A stretch of 64,000 nucleotides of DNA. Source: an uncultured Acetatifactor sp. (GTDB lineage Bacteria; Bacillota; Clostridia; Lachnospirales; Lachnospiraceae). The notes beneath the pieces are model-generated. The model saw only the letters and a program-made list of their open reading frames with translations. It had not been told where the DNA came from and searched no databases. Each line of letters begins with the position of its first letter. The first letter of the stretch is position 1. Location of the stretch: the NCBI GenBank assembly GCA_910584435.1, contig CAJUAP010000009.1:22728-86727 (forward strand), in the 5' to 3' direction. Shown here piece by piece: positions 17,189-26,055 of the stretch. A program made the position numbers and the translations under genes.

Positions 17189-17241
17189 AAATGCAGACAA
17201 ATGAAATATGCTTTCCAACATCCAATGAGTGAGGTGTCAAT

Positions 17242-18111
17242 ATGAAGACAACAGTTAAAATATTTTCCGTTCTCCTGATATGTGCGGCACTTGCAGCCGG
17301 CGCTTCCAGCATTGTCATCACCCAGGAAAATGAATACAGCCTGATCCGGCAATTCGGTAAAATTGACCATGTGGTGTCAGAAGCGGGCATCAGCTTCAAG
17401 ATTCCTTTTATCCAAAGCGTGGATACCCTGCCCAAGCAGATTCTGCTCTACGATCTTTCCTCCTCCGATGTCATCACCAGCGATAAGAAGACCATGATCT
17501 GTGACAGTTACATTCTATGGAAGATTGCAGATCCGCAGAAGTTTGCCCAGACCTTGAATTCTTCTATCCCTAATGCGGAGAGCCGTCTGGATGCCATAGT
17601 ATACAACTCCACCAAGAACATTATCAGCAGCACCAGCCAGGATGATGTCATCTCCGGACGCGACGGGGAATTATCCGCGGCCATTATGCAGAATATAGGC
17701 AACTCCCTGGAACAGTACGGCATTTCTCTTTTGTCCTTTGAGACGAAGAAGCTTGATCTGCCCGGCGACAATAAAGCAGCCGTATATGAGCGAATGATAT
17801 CTGAGCGTGACAACATTGCCGCAACCTATACCGCAGAAGGAAGCTCCGAGGCGCAGATTATTAAGAATACCACCGACAAGGAAGTAACCGTCCTTCTGTC
17901 CGAGGCCGAGAAAGAAGCCGCCATTTTGATTGCAGAAGGCGAGGCGGAGTACATGAGAATCCTTTCGGAAGCCTATAATGATGAATCCAAGCAGGAATTC
18001 TACTCTTTTGTCAGAAGCCTGGACGCACTGAAAGCTTCCATGCGCGGGAATAATAAAACCGTCATACTTTCACCGGATTCTCCCATTGCGCAGATTTTCT
18101 ACGGCAGATAA
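17242..18111 (+). CDS. hflC: HflC, FtsH protease modulator
   Basis: A 289-residue SPFH-domain protein that partners HflK. A signal-anchor helix (residues 5-25, KIFSVLLICAALAAGASSIV) precedes TQENEYSLIRQFGKIDHV, the prohibitin core, and a helical segment ending SFVRSLDALKASMRGNNKTV followed by LSPDSPIAQIF, typical of HflC C-termini. GAGTGAGGTG lies before the ATG. It lies in the same orientation as hflK. Confidence 0.93.
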   Translation: MKTTVKIFSVLLICAALAAGASSIVITQENEYSLIRQFGKIDHVVSEAGISFKIPFIQSVDTLPKQILLYDLSSSDVITSDKKTMICDSYILWKIADPQKFAQTLNSSIPNAESRLDAIVYNSTKNIISSTSQDDVISGRDGELSAAIMQNIGNSLEQYGISLLSFETKKLDLPGDNKAAVYERMISERDNIAATYTAEGSSEAQIIKNTTDKEVTVLLSEAEKEAAILIAEGEAEYMRILSEAYNDESKQEFYSFVRSLDALKASMRGNNKTVILSPDSPIAQIFYGR

Positions 18112-18165
18112 GTTTTCTGTAAACAGCAGAATCCACGCTTCGCGAGCTTCTATTGTCATAAAAAA

Positions 18166-18188
18166 GGGGAGTGCTCCATGCGCTCCCC
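18166..18188 (-). terminator. Terminator between hflC and amt
   Basis: A 9-bp stem (GGGGAGTGC/GCGCTCCCC) flanked by TTTTTT on the minus strand and a shorter T-run on the plus strand. It fits the end of the amt transcript and may also stop hflC transcription from the other side. Confidence 0.8.
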
Positions 18189-18231
18189 TTTCTTATGCCC
18201 GGACGATTTTTCATCCCCCGCTTCTTTTGGA

Positions 18232-19989
18232 TTACTCCACATCCTGCAAAGCGGCAAAATTCTCTTCCCCGGTACGAACCTTCACTACCTTGTCAACATT
18301 GTATACAAAAATCTTACCGTCGCCGATATGCCCGGTATAAAGCGCTTTCTTGGCTGCCTCAATAACCGTGTCCACCGGAATCTTGCTCACCACCACTTCC
18401 ACCTTCACCTTGGGAAGCAATGTAGCATCCATTTCAACACCGCGGTATTTATCCCCCGCTCCCTTCTGAATGCCGCAGCCCATTACCTGTGTCACCGTCA
18501 TACCTGTCACACCCAGGTCATTCATTGCTTTCTTCAGATGATCATATCTGGAAAGCTTAGAAATAATTGCCACCTTATACATGCCTGTATCGGAAACCGC
18601 CGGAGCCTGGGCCACCTGTACCGCTGCCGCTTTCTTTGCCTCGGACGCTTCCTCATACACATCCACGCCAAGATCCGTATTCTCATTGACACTCATGGTC
18701 ATGGTATTGGATACATCCATAATAGAGAACCCTGAATATGCGGATGCCAGTCCATGCTCCATAGCATCCAGACCTACAATTTCCTCTTCCTCCGATACTC
18801 TCAGTCCCAGTGCAGCCTTAATCACCAGGAAAGTAACGGTAATGGTCACCGCTGTCCATGCCGCCACTGCCGCGAAACCTATGAGCTGTAATCCAAGCTG
18901 GGTAAATCCGCCCCCATAGAACAGCCCTTCCCTGATTCCCGCTGATGCAAATGCCGGAGAGCTGGATGTCGCAAACAATCCCACTGCAATGGTTCCCCAG
19001 ATACCATTCATGCAATGCACTGCCACTGCACCCACCGGATCATCTATATGTAATTTGTAATCCAGCAGCCATACACCGAATACCACCAGAAGTCCTGCCA
19101 CTGCACCAATCACAGCCGCTCCCAGCGCATCCGTCACATCACAGGGCGCCGTGATGGCCACCAGTCCTGCCAGGGATGCATTCAGGCACATGGACACATC
19201 CGGTTTGCCATACTTAATCCAGGTAAATATCATACACACCACCGTGGCAATGGCAGGCGCTATGGTTGTAGTCACGAAGATAGTTGCCAGTTCATCTACA
19301 TTCGCGGCTGCCGCACCGTTAAATCCATACCAGCCAAGCCACAGAATAAATACGCCAAGGCATCCCAGCGGAAGATTATGTCCCGGAAAAGCATTAACCT
19401 TTGTCACCTTGCCGGATTTATCCTTTACAAACTTGCCGATACGGGGTCCTAAAACTGCCGCACCTATCAATGCGGATATACCGCCCACCATATGGATTGC
19501 CGTGGAACCCGCATAATCATGGAAGCCAATCTGTGACAGCCAGCCTCCGCCCCAGATCCAATGTGCTTCGATGGGATAAATCACTGCGGATATCACCGCG
19601 GAGTACACACAATAAGATATAAATTTCGTCCGCTCTGCCATGGCACCGGATACAATAGTGGCCGTGGTGGCACAGAATACCAGGTTGAACACAAAACCGG
19701 ACCAGTCGAAGCTGCCGTAATCCGTGAAAATGTCAAACCCTGGCTTTCCTATGATCCCTGCCATATCCTCACCCAACAGCAGCCCGAAACCAACCAGAAT
19801 AAATACAACCGTACCGATGCAGAAATCCATCAGATTCTTCATCAAAATATTTCCTGCATTTTTCGCCCTGGTAAAACCGGTCTCCACCATGGCAAATCCT
19901 GCCTGCATCCAGAACACCAATGCCGCTCCGATCAAAAACCAGACACCGAACAATTGACTGTTTAACGTTTCAAAGATTTCTTCTGTCAT
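18232..19989 (-). CDS. amt: Ammonium transporter fused to a PII protein
   Basis: A 585-residue fusion. Residues 1-405 form an Amt/Mep/Rh channel with about eleven membrane helices (FWMQAGFAMVETGFTRAKN; GSTAIHMVGGISALIGAA with the pore histidine; VAVHCMNGIWGTIAVGLF with the second). A linker rich in Ala and Glu follows (about 440-468). Residues 470-585 are a complete GlnB/GlnK domain with T-loop GDKYRGVEMDATLLPK, including the Tyr corresponding to the usual modified Tyr51, and the nucleotide loop TGHIGDGKIFV. PII proteins normally block Amt in trans; here inhibition would be in cis. No separate glnK is present in the window. Confidence 0.93.
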   Translation of the reverse strand: MTEEIFETLNSQLFGVWFLIGAALVFWMQAGFAMVETGFTRAKNAGNILMKNLMDFCIGTVVFILVGFGLLLGEDMAGIIGKPGFDIFTDYGSFDWSGFVFNLVFCATTATIVSGAMAERTKFISYCVYSAVISAVIYPIEAHWIWGGGWLSQIGFHDYAGSTAIHMVGGISALIGAAVLGPRIGKFVKDKSGKVTKVNAFPGHNLPLGCLGVFILWLGWYGFNGAAAANVDELATIFVTTTIAPAIATVVCMIFTWIKYGKPDVSMCLNASLAGLVAITAPCDVTDALGAAVIGAVAGLLVVFGVWLLDYKLHIDDPVGAVAVHCMNGIWGTIAVGLFATSSSPAFASAGIREGLFYGGGFTQLGLQLIGFAAVAAWTAVTITVTFLVIKAALGLRVSEEEEIVGLDAMEHGLASAYSGFSIMDVSNTMTMSVNENTDLGVDVYEEASEAKKAAAVQVAQAPAVSDTGMYKVAIISKLSRYDHLKKAMNDLGVTGMTVTQVMGCGIQKGAGDKYRGVEMDATLLPKVKVEVVVSKIPVDTVIEAAKKALYTGHIGDGKIFVYNVDKVVKVRTGEENFAALQDVE

Positions 19990-20012
19990 AATATTTCCTC
20001 CTCAAATAAAAT

Positions 20013-20097
20013 AAGTGATGCCATGAATATCGGGGAATATTGCCAGCCTCCGTATTTCTTCGGAGCTGCTTTCTCCTGACACCTCATTGCATCACTT
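20013..20097 (-). promoter_or_regulatory. Structured leader RNA upstream of amt-PII
   Basis: An 85-nt segment closed by a perfect 9-bp stem (AAGTGATGC/GCATCACTT) that encloses two smaller stems, CTCCG/CGGAG and GAATAT/ATATTC, giving a three-way junction shape. Upstream on the same transcript are a GGCGGGCCCGCC palindrome and a 9-bp hairpin GCGCTATGG/CCATAGCGC (20131-20154). It lies 24 nt upstream of the amt start codon, close to the ribosome binding site (GGAGG). It matches no riboswitch class that I recognise. Confidence 0.6.
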
Positions 20098-20172
20098 TAT
20101 GTTATGGCGGGCCCGCCTGAAAAGAAATGAGCGCTATGGTTCTCCCCATAGCGCCTTTGCTTTCTGAGTGTG

Positions 20173-20201
20173 AGTATAGCACCTTCCTTCCCGGCTGTCA
20201 A
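20173..20201 (-). promoter_or_regulatory. Strong sigma-A promoter for amt-PII
   Basis: Minus-strand TTGACA, a 17-nt spacer and TATACT, a near-perfect consensus. The predicted transcript begins near 20166 and leaves a leader of about 175 nt before the amt start. Confidence 0.85.
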
Positions 20202-20214
20202 CCATAAATTTTGA

Positions 20215-20244
20215 CTTCGCGGCAGGGGCTGTCCGAACTGTTAC
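20215..20244 (-). repeat. Element C half-copy at the recQ stop codon
   Basis: The sequence TAACAGTTCGGACAGCCCCTG, read on the minus strand, provides the TAA stop of recQ. It resembles the outer arm of element C copies elsewhere. Confidence 0.5.
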
Positions 20245-22082
20245 CCAGGATTCTCTGCCATAAATTCCTTCACCTGCTCCAGAAACCGCTGTCCATACCT
20301 GCTGAATTTGTTCTCCCCTACGCCGGAGACATTGAGCATTTCCTGTTTATTCACAGGCATTTTTACACACATATCAATCAATGTCCTGTCATTAAAAATA
20401 ATATAGGGCGGCAATGCCTCTTCTTTTGCAATCGCTAACCGCAGCTTCCGAAGTTTATCGAAGAGTTCATATCCTGCCCTGGTCAGCGAATCCGTCTTCT
20501 TACTGTTACTTCTACTGCTCTTTGCCTTACTTTCGCTTTCCACAGACTTTCTGACCAGCACACGGGTATTTTCGTCCCTTAATCTCTGGATATCCCCCAG
20601 CCGTAGAACGCTGTATTCCTCCTGGGTCTGGATAATATATCCGTCCATCAGCATCTGATCCACCAACAGACGGATATCCTTCTCACTCCTGTGGCTTAGA
20701 ACACCATAGGACTTATAAGCCGTTGCCCCCACCTCTTTTAATCTGGCGCGGTTTGCTCCCAGCAAAGTCCCCAGGATGATATTCAATCCATATCTGCCTC
20801 TGGCCTCCGCAATGCAGTTAATCACCCATTTTGCATCTGCTGTCATGTCAACTTCCGAATAAACCCGATGGCAGTTGCCGCAGTTATCACAGGAGCCTTT
20901 GGTTTTCTCCCCAAAATACGCAAGAATATAATAGCGGAGGCAGGATGTGGTCTTACAATACCCTTCCATGGCCTGAAGCCTTTGGGCATCCCTCTGCTTT
21001 ACCAGTTCAATATTCTCCGCTTCCATGCCGTCGAATTCCTTCCTGGCAAGCAGATATTTATTAATCATGATATCCTGCAGCGAAAACAGAAGAATACATT
21101 GTGAGTTCCCGCCGTCACGCCCTGCCCGTCCGGCCTCCTGATAATAATTCTCCATGCTCTGAGGCATGTTGTAGTGAATGACATATCTCACATTTGACTT
21201 ATCAATTCCCATGCCGAAAGCATTGGTCGCCACCACCACCGGTTTACGGTCATAGATGAAATCCTCCTGGTTTCTCTTTCTCGTCTCATTATCTATTCCT
21301 GCATGATACCTTGTCACAGGAACACCCCGGCCGGACAGCTTCTCATACAGCGCATCCACGTTCTTCCTCGTGGCGCAGTATATGATTCCGCTCTCATTGG
21401 AATGCTTGTCTATGTAATCCTCCACAAACGCGTCCTTCTGTCCTCCTGCAAAATATTCCACACTATAATACAGATTTTCCCTGTCGAATCCTGTCACCAC
21501 AGTATCGGGATGATCCAGTTTCAGAACACATTCGATATCATTTTTGACTTCCTCCGTGGCGGTCGCCGTAAATGCGCTTACAATGGGTCTGTTGGGTAAG
21601 TTTTCAATGAAATCCACAATCTTCAGATAGCTGGGCCTGAAATCCTGGCCCCACTGCGAAATACAATGGGCTTCATCCACCGTAACCATGGAAATCGCCC
21701 CCTGTAAGGCAAACTCCATAAAACCGGCGCTCTCCAGCCGCTCAGGCGCCACATAAATTATCTTATAGGTCCCCTGCACCGCCAGCCGGAGCGCTTTTGC
21801 AATCTGTGCTTCCGTCAGAGAAGAGTTGATGTACGCGGCATGAATCCCGGCGGCATTCAGAGACTTCACCTGATCCTGCATCAGCGAAATCAAAGGGGAT
21901 ATCACAAGCGTAATCCCCGGAAGCAATAACGCAGGCACCTGATAGCATATGGACTTCCCGGCCCCCGTGGGCATAACCGCCAAAGCGTCCCTTCCTGATA
22001 ATATAGCCCCAATGATCTCTTCCTGTCCCTTGCGGAACGCATCATATCCAAAATAAGTCTTTAACACTTCAACAGCATTCAT
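20241..22082 (-). CDS. recQ: RecQ DNA helicase
   Basis: An ATP-dependent 3'-5' helicase for recombination repair, 613 residues from the ATG preceded by GGGGGGATGGT. Motifs in order: FGYDAFRKGQEEII (motif 0), VMPTGAGKSICYQVPALLL (motif I), VDEAHCISQWGQDFRP (motif II and the RecQ loop), FTATAT (III), the C-terminal helicase lobe with ATNAFGMGIDKSNVR and GRAGRDG, and a zinc-binding region with CLRYY, CDNCGNC. A winged helix and an HRDC domain (about residues 520-600, PPYIIFNDRTL) complete the standard architecture. Confidence 0.95.
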   Translation of the reverse strand: MNAVEVLKTYFGYDAFRKGQEEIIGAILSGRDALAVMPTGAGKSICYQVPALLLPGITLVISPLISLMQDQVKSLNAAGIHAAYINSSLTEAQIAKALRLAVQGTYKIIYVAPERLESAGFMEFALQGAISMVTVDEAHCISQWGQDFRPSYLKIVDFIENLPNRPIVSAFTATATEEVKNDIECVLKLDHPDTVVTGFDRENLYYSVEYFAGGQKDAFVEDYIDKHSNESGIIYCATRKNVDALYEKLSGRGVPVTRYHAGIDNETRKRNQEDFIYDRKPVVVATNAFGMGIDKSNVRYVIHYNMPQSMENYYQEAGRAGRDGGNSQCILLFSLQDIMINKYLLARKEFDGMEAENIELVKQRDAQRLQAMEGYCKTTSCLRYYILAYFGEKTKGSCDNCGNCHRVYSEVDMTADAKWVINCIAEARGRYGLNIILGTLLGANRARLKEVGATAYKSYGVLSHRSEKDIRLLVDQMLMDGYIIQTQEEYSVLRLGDIQRLRDENTRVLVRKSVESESKAKSSRSNSKKTDSLTRAGYELFDKLRKLRLAIAKEEALPPYIIFNDRTLIDMCVKMPVNKQEMLNVSGVGENKFSRYGQRFLEQVKEFMAENPG

Positions 22083-22164
22083 ACCATCCCCCCAGCCCCT
22101 CCGGTTTCGCATCCGCCAGCTGCGCCTTGTTTTTATGATTTCCATCTGCTTTTCATTCATCACG

Positions 22165-22196
22165 GTAACAGTTCAGACAGACCGCTGAACTGTTAC
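22165..22196. repeat. Element C, perfect hairpin copy
   Basis: GTAACAGTTCAG and CTGAACTGTTAC form a 12-bp perfect stem with an 8-nt loop, upstream of recQ. It is the most compact member of the AACAGTTCAG family. Confidence 0.8.
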
Positions 22197-22221
22197 TCAC
22201 CACACACAGCAGACAGCAATT

Positions 22222-22290
22222 TATACTGTGCACCGCCAGCCAGATACTTTTCCGGAAGCATCGCTGTAACTCCTGGCGGTCTGCAGTATA
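22222..22290 (-). terminator. Long hairpin downstream of the solute-binding lipoprotein gene
   Basis: An 18-bp imperfect stem (TATACTGTGCACCGCCAG/CTGGCGGTCTGCAGTATA) with an inner TTCCGGAA. It lies 65 nt beyond the stop of the lipoprotein gene on its transcript. It lacks a T-run, so its terminator role is uncertain. Confidence 0.4.
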
Positions 22291-22354
22291 TTTACTGTCA
22301 TCTATCTTCCAACATTATAACAAGCACTCTGACATTCATCAAGGGGGTAATCAC

Positions 22355-24625
22355 CTACTCCGCAAGATACATCTTCAATCCGGCTTCTATCTTCCGGATT
22401 GTCTCTTCCTTAGACTGTGTGCCATCCAGGTATCCCCCCAGGCATTCCGTCAGCACTTCATATATCTTGGCATCTTCCCTCACAGGCCGGTCCAAAGTCC
22501 CGCAGAGCGCAGCCAGCCGTTTCCCCTCTTCCTGAGAATATGGCTTCATCTCATATGATATATATTCCCCGTCGTCTGCCGTCATCATAACATAACCCGA
22601 ATATTCGGAGCGGTCTTCTGCCGCCTGCTTTTCCAGTGATTTCCTGTTTACCGGAAATCCGTCGTATAAATCCATATCCTGCAGCTCTTCCGACAGCGCA
22701 AACCGCAGAAAATCCTTTGCCGTGTCCACATATTGACTCTTCGCACAGATTCCCATCTGCATCAAAGGATAGAATCTGTTCTCAAAAGCAGTGTATTCCC
22801 CTTTACTATATTCCACCATGGACAAAGGAGTAATACAGCTCAGAAAACCTCCCACTTTCTCAAATACAAGCTTACTCTGCCCCCCAAGATCCAGCGCACC
22901 GTGGCTATACTCATTTTCCGGTCTGGAATTGATGATGCCGCAATTATCCCCAATGGCTTTCATATATTCCAGATATCTGCCCATCGCTTCCTGATCCAGC
23001 TGCTTATCTTTTACAATTTCATCACAGAAATAAGGATAAAACTGATACACCAGCTCCGCCACGGTCTGAGCACCCATATAACTGCTGTCAGCCCGGCTTA
23101 AGAATTCTGCCAATGATTTCATGGAACTCATATCTTCCGATGATATGTCCCTGCCCAGCGCCATGGGAAATGCAAACTTTAGAGGCACCACATACCGGCT
23201 GCCGTCTTCCCTCACATAAGCCCCTGTAATATTCGACAGCAGCTCCCCGCCTTCTTCCATGGGCTTTAATACATCCTCCAGATTCACTAAAAGCCCCTTC
23301 TCCCCATAGGAATCCACATTCAGCTGATCCATCACCAGAATGTCCGGCGCATCATCTCCCATCAGCATTGTATTCAGCTTCTGATAGACAGCGTTATTAT
23401 CCGGCACGTCCCCCTCATACATGGAATATTCATTTTCTATGGTGATCAGCACCTCCGGGTGGGCCTTGTGATACAGAGCCGCAGCCTGTTTGAGCATAGC
23501 GATTTCTCCCGCCGAATACAATTTCAATACCTGTGTCACTTCGGAAACCGCATCGGGATCATACACATACCGATTCAATTTCAGCTCTTCCCCAGCCTGG
23601 AACAGCGCATAAAAACTGCCATCCTCCATCACCGCCAAATCTTTACACTCGTTCCCCCTCATGGCAAAATCCGTATCCACACCCTCCGCCAGCTTCTCCC
23701 ACTGAGGCTGGTCCGATGTGTCCGTCATCCGGAAAATACCGTCCTCCCCGGCTGCAATCAAGGTACCGTCGCTGCATATCCCCATGGCCAGACCACCCGC
23801 ACCCCCGACAAATATACTTCCGCTTTCTCCGTTGGCCGTATTACTGTCTGTAATCGCAGGAAGCAGCACGGATTCACTGCTCTTTCCCTCCCCGCGCTTT
23901 TCAATCTGCCCTCCGGCATTCAGGAAGACATTTTCTCCATCCGTCGCAATTTTTCCCTCATAAAAAACAGTGAGCGGTTCACTTTCAATGACACTGCCAT
24001 CCTCTCCGGCCAGAATATCTATGGAAGAATAGGAATATGCAACCAATGTGCCGTTATCCAATGCCGCCAATCCCTGTATCATGTCAAAGCCGCCCCATAA
24101 TTCATCCGGAACGGACCACTTCTCCGGCGTAATTTCCTCTGATACAGCCCCTTCTCCTTTCCACAGATGCCCCTTATACTCTGCCTCACCCTCTGCCGCA
24201 TAACCTGCATAGAGATACTGCCTGTCACCTTTTCCCTGCACGAGCAGCGGTTCCATCCAGCCGCCGCAGTCAAATGTCAATGACGAAAGCCAGTCCTGTG
24301 TCACATCCACAAGCCCTTCCTCCTGCTGCTCCCACTCACGCAGCATGGCCTTCCCATCCTCCTGCTCCATTGTCAGAAAGTGAAGTTTATTATCTTCCGT
24401 AAACATCTGCTTCACATCCAGACCCTTCAATTCCTCAGGCAGCGCTTCCTCTGTCTCCACATACCTGCCCTTTTGCGGAGCCGCCCCGCTGCCGCTCTCC
24501 GTCCCTGACTGCCCCCCTTTTTCTCCTTCCGCTTTCCCACAGCCGCCCAGCGCACCTGCTAAAAGCGCCACAGCCAGCGTACACGCCAGCCCCTTACTGC
24601 ACTTGCCATTTTCAGTATTCTTCAT
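22355..24625 (-). CDS. Lipoprotein: propeller-like domain plus solute-binding domain
   Basis: A 756-residue lipoprotein starting at the ATG after GGAGG. The signal peptide ends in a lipobox LGGC, followed by a Gly/Ser linker. Residues about 50-380 are beta-rich and repetitive (ALDNGTLVAYSY, CSDGTLIAAGEDGIF, VMEDGSFYALFQAG), like a beta-propeller. From about 385 on it is an extracellular family 1 ABC-type solute-binding protein (LKLYSAGEIAMLKQAAALYHKAHP; DDAPDILVMDQLNVDSYGEKGLLVNLEDVL). No ABC permease is nearby. It is preceded on the same strand by an AgrC/AgrA-like pair, so it may be their target or ligand sensor. The ligand is unknown. Confidence 0.85.
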   Translation of the reverse strand: MKNTENGKCSKGLACTLAVALLAGALGGCGKAEGEKGGQSGTESGSGAAPQKGRYVETEEALPEELKGLDVKQMFTEDNKLHFLTMEQEDGKAMLREWEQQEEGLVDVTQDWLSSLTFDCGGWMEPLLVQGKGDRQYLYAGYAAEGEAEYKGHLWKGEGAVSEEITPEKWSVPDELWGGFDMIQGLAALDNGTLVAYSYSSIDILAGEDGSVIESEPLTVFYEGKIATDGENVFLNAGGQIEKRGEGKSSESVLLPAITDSNTANGESGSIFVGGAGGLAMGICSDGTLIAAGEDGIFRMTDTSDQPQWEKLAEGVDTDFAMRGNECKDLAVMEDGSFYALFQAGEELKLNRYVYDPDAVSEVTQVLKLYSAGEIAMLKQAAALYHKAHPEVLITIENEYSMYEGDVPDNNAVYQKLNTMLMGDDAPDILVMDQLNVDSYGEKGLLVNLEDVLKPMEEGGELLSNITGAYVREDGSRYVVPLKFAFPMALGRDISSEDMSSMKSLAEFLSRADSSYMGAQTVAELVYQFYPYFCDEIVKDKQLDQEAMGRYLEYMKAIGDNCGIINSRPENEYSHGALDLGGQSKLVFEKVGGFLSCITPLSMVEYSKGEYTAFENRFYPLMQMGICAKSQYVDTAKDFLRFALSEELQDMDLYDGFPVNRKSLEKQAAEDRSEYSGYVMMTADDGEYISYEMKPYSQEEGKRLAALCGTLDRPVREDAKIYEVLTECLGGYLDGTQSKEETIRKIEAGLKMYLAE

Positions 24626-24766
24626 TTTTCTGCTGCCTCCTGTATCCGCTGCCGCCGCTTTCCTATTCACGGCAGCACCTTTTACTATATTTGCTTCTGT
24701 TTCCTGATCAGGATATCAGAAAAATGTCAAATGCCTGTGTACGACTTGTGCCTAAGTTGTAAAATA

Positions 24767-25297
24767 TCAGGGAATCGGAATCATTATTTTCAGAGTAAAC
24801 ATTCCGTCCGCCGCCTTTGTACTGCATTGTCCTCCATATTTTTCCACAGTTGTTCTGATATTGGACAGCCCGAAGCCGTGTAGAAACGTATCCTTTTTCG
24901 TAGTGTTTCCCGATTGCATACCCTGGGATAATGCATTATTTTCAACCACAATGACCAGCATTTCACGGACGCGGTTTGCCCTGACTGTAATCAGACGCTC
25001 ATTTTCCGGCAGCTTCCCGCTGGCTTCAATGGCGTTGTCAATGGCATTGCCGAAAATGGTGCTGATATCTAACAGCTCTATAAAAGCACTGTCTTCAAAA
25101 GAAATCACCGTATTAAAATCTATCTTCATTTCCTGCGCTGCCCTGGCCTTATCCCGAAGAATAATATCCAGAAACTGATTCCCCGTGTGATGGTAATTTT
25201 CGTATTCCTGGATTTGCCCCTGCAGCTTTTGTATGGATTTTTGAACCTCCTGCCCATGTTCCGCCTGCGCCTGCAGCAGCAGATGATGATTCTTCAT
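24767..25297 (-). CDS. AgrC-like histidine kinase, C-terminal ATPase part
   Basis: A 176-residue frame beginning MKNHHLLLQAQAEHGQEV, which is the middle of the AgrC/ComD-type HDMKNH box, and continuing with the GHKL ATPase (DISTIFGNAIDNAIEAS N-box; HGFGLSNIRTTVEKYGG G-box). The ATG overlaps the preceding stop as ATGA. The phosphoacceptor His is not encoded in this frame as read from its ATG. If one GC dinucleotide at about 25306-25310 is removed, the upstream frame joins directly through RICHDMKNH. I therefore read it as the second half of a broken kinase, though coupled translation of two chains cannot be excluded. Confidence 0.7.
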   Translation of the reverse strand: MKNHHLLLQAQAEHGQEVQKSIQKLQGQIQEYENYHHTGNQFLDIILRDKARAAQEMKIDFNTVISFEDSAFIELLDISTIFGNAIDNAIEASGKLPENERLITVRANRVREMLVIVVENNALSQGMQSGNTTKKDTFLHGFGLSNIRTTVEKYGGQCSTKAADGMFTLKIMIPIP

Positions 25298-26055
25298 ATC
25301 ATGGCAGATGCGCGGACGCGCTCTTCTTCCTGCACCTTTTCATTCAGATAGTTCTGCCTCATTTCCAGCTCCTGTACGCGGTACGCTGTCTGCACCGCAT
25401 TGCAGATATAAGCCGCCAGATAAATACATCCGAAACTGGAGAAAATGGATGCCCCGCAAATGGGATATGCAATCGCAGACTCTTCCGGCAGGAACAGAAT
25501 AATGGTAAAAACAGCGATACAGGGAGCAGCCATGAAAACATCTATCATCAGCCACATTTTCGCCATCAAACCGGACTTGACGGCCAGCAGATACTTTTTC
25601 AAGCCCAGAAAGGTTCCCAGCCAGAACAGCAGCCGCAGCAGCAGAGAAACCGTATGTATTCCGGTACTGGCAAGCAGTAATTCCTCATTCCATTCCACAC
25701 TTACTCCGCCCGGCAGACCGGCAGACGTATAAAATATTTCCTTTCCGATGTCCATCATCAAATAGTTTACTGCAATCAGTGCAGGATAAAACACAAGTAC
25801 GGCGGACAGCTTTTCAATCCAGCTTCCGCAGTGAAATATGACAATATAGACGACAAAGCCGGCCAATGCCCCCAGAAGATTCGCCAAATCGTTGGGGTAA
25901 ATAATCACCGAAGCTAAATAATTACAGACGGTAAACGCCAGTATCCGTATGAGCCAATGCTTCCGCAGCGTTAAGAATGTATGCAGTATCCAAAAGAAAA
26001 TAAATACGTAGCTCAACTCCAGTAAAAAAGATACCACATCAAGAAATCGAATCAC
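25294..26055 (-). CDS. AgrC-like histidine kinase, membrane sensor part
   Basis: A 253-residue sensor half with about six membrane helices (LELSYVFIFFWILHTFL, LLGALAGFVVYIVIFHCG, LWLMIDVFMAAPCIAVFTIILF) and a coiled linker ending NEKVQEEERVRASAMI. AgrC-type kinases sense secreted peptides and phosphorylate LytTR regulators. The frame stops just before the histidine box because of a 2-nt frame change. The likely start is a GTG whose last bases overlap the regulator's TGA (GTGA), preceded by GGGGGG; a TTG 15 nt upstream is the alternative. Confidence 0.7.
   Translation of the reverse strand: MIRFLDVVSFLLELSYVFIFFWILHTFLTLRKHWLIRILAFTVCNYLASVIIYPNDLANLLGALAGFVVYIVIFHCGSWIEKLSAVLVFYPALIAVNYLMMDIGKEIFYTSAGLPGGVSVEWNEELLLASTGIHTVSLLLRLLFWLGTFLGLKKYLLAVKSGLMAKMWLMIDVFMAAPCIAVFTIILFLPEESAIAYPICGASIFSSFGCIYLAAYICNAVQTAYRVQELEMRQNYLNEKVQEEERVRASAMI

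Noticed and set aside
20013..20097. SAM, glutamine or THF riboswitch as identity of the amt leader
   Set aside because: None of the conserved core sequences of those classes could be matched; it is left as an unassigned structure.
20131..20154. ANTAR-type antiterminator hairpin before amt
   Set aside because: The loop is GGAGAA rather than the A-then-G hexaloop, and no partner hairpin of that type is present.
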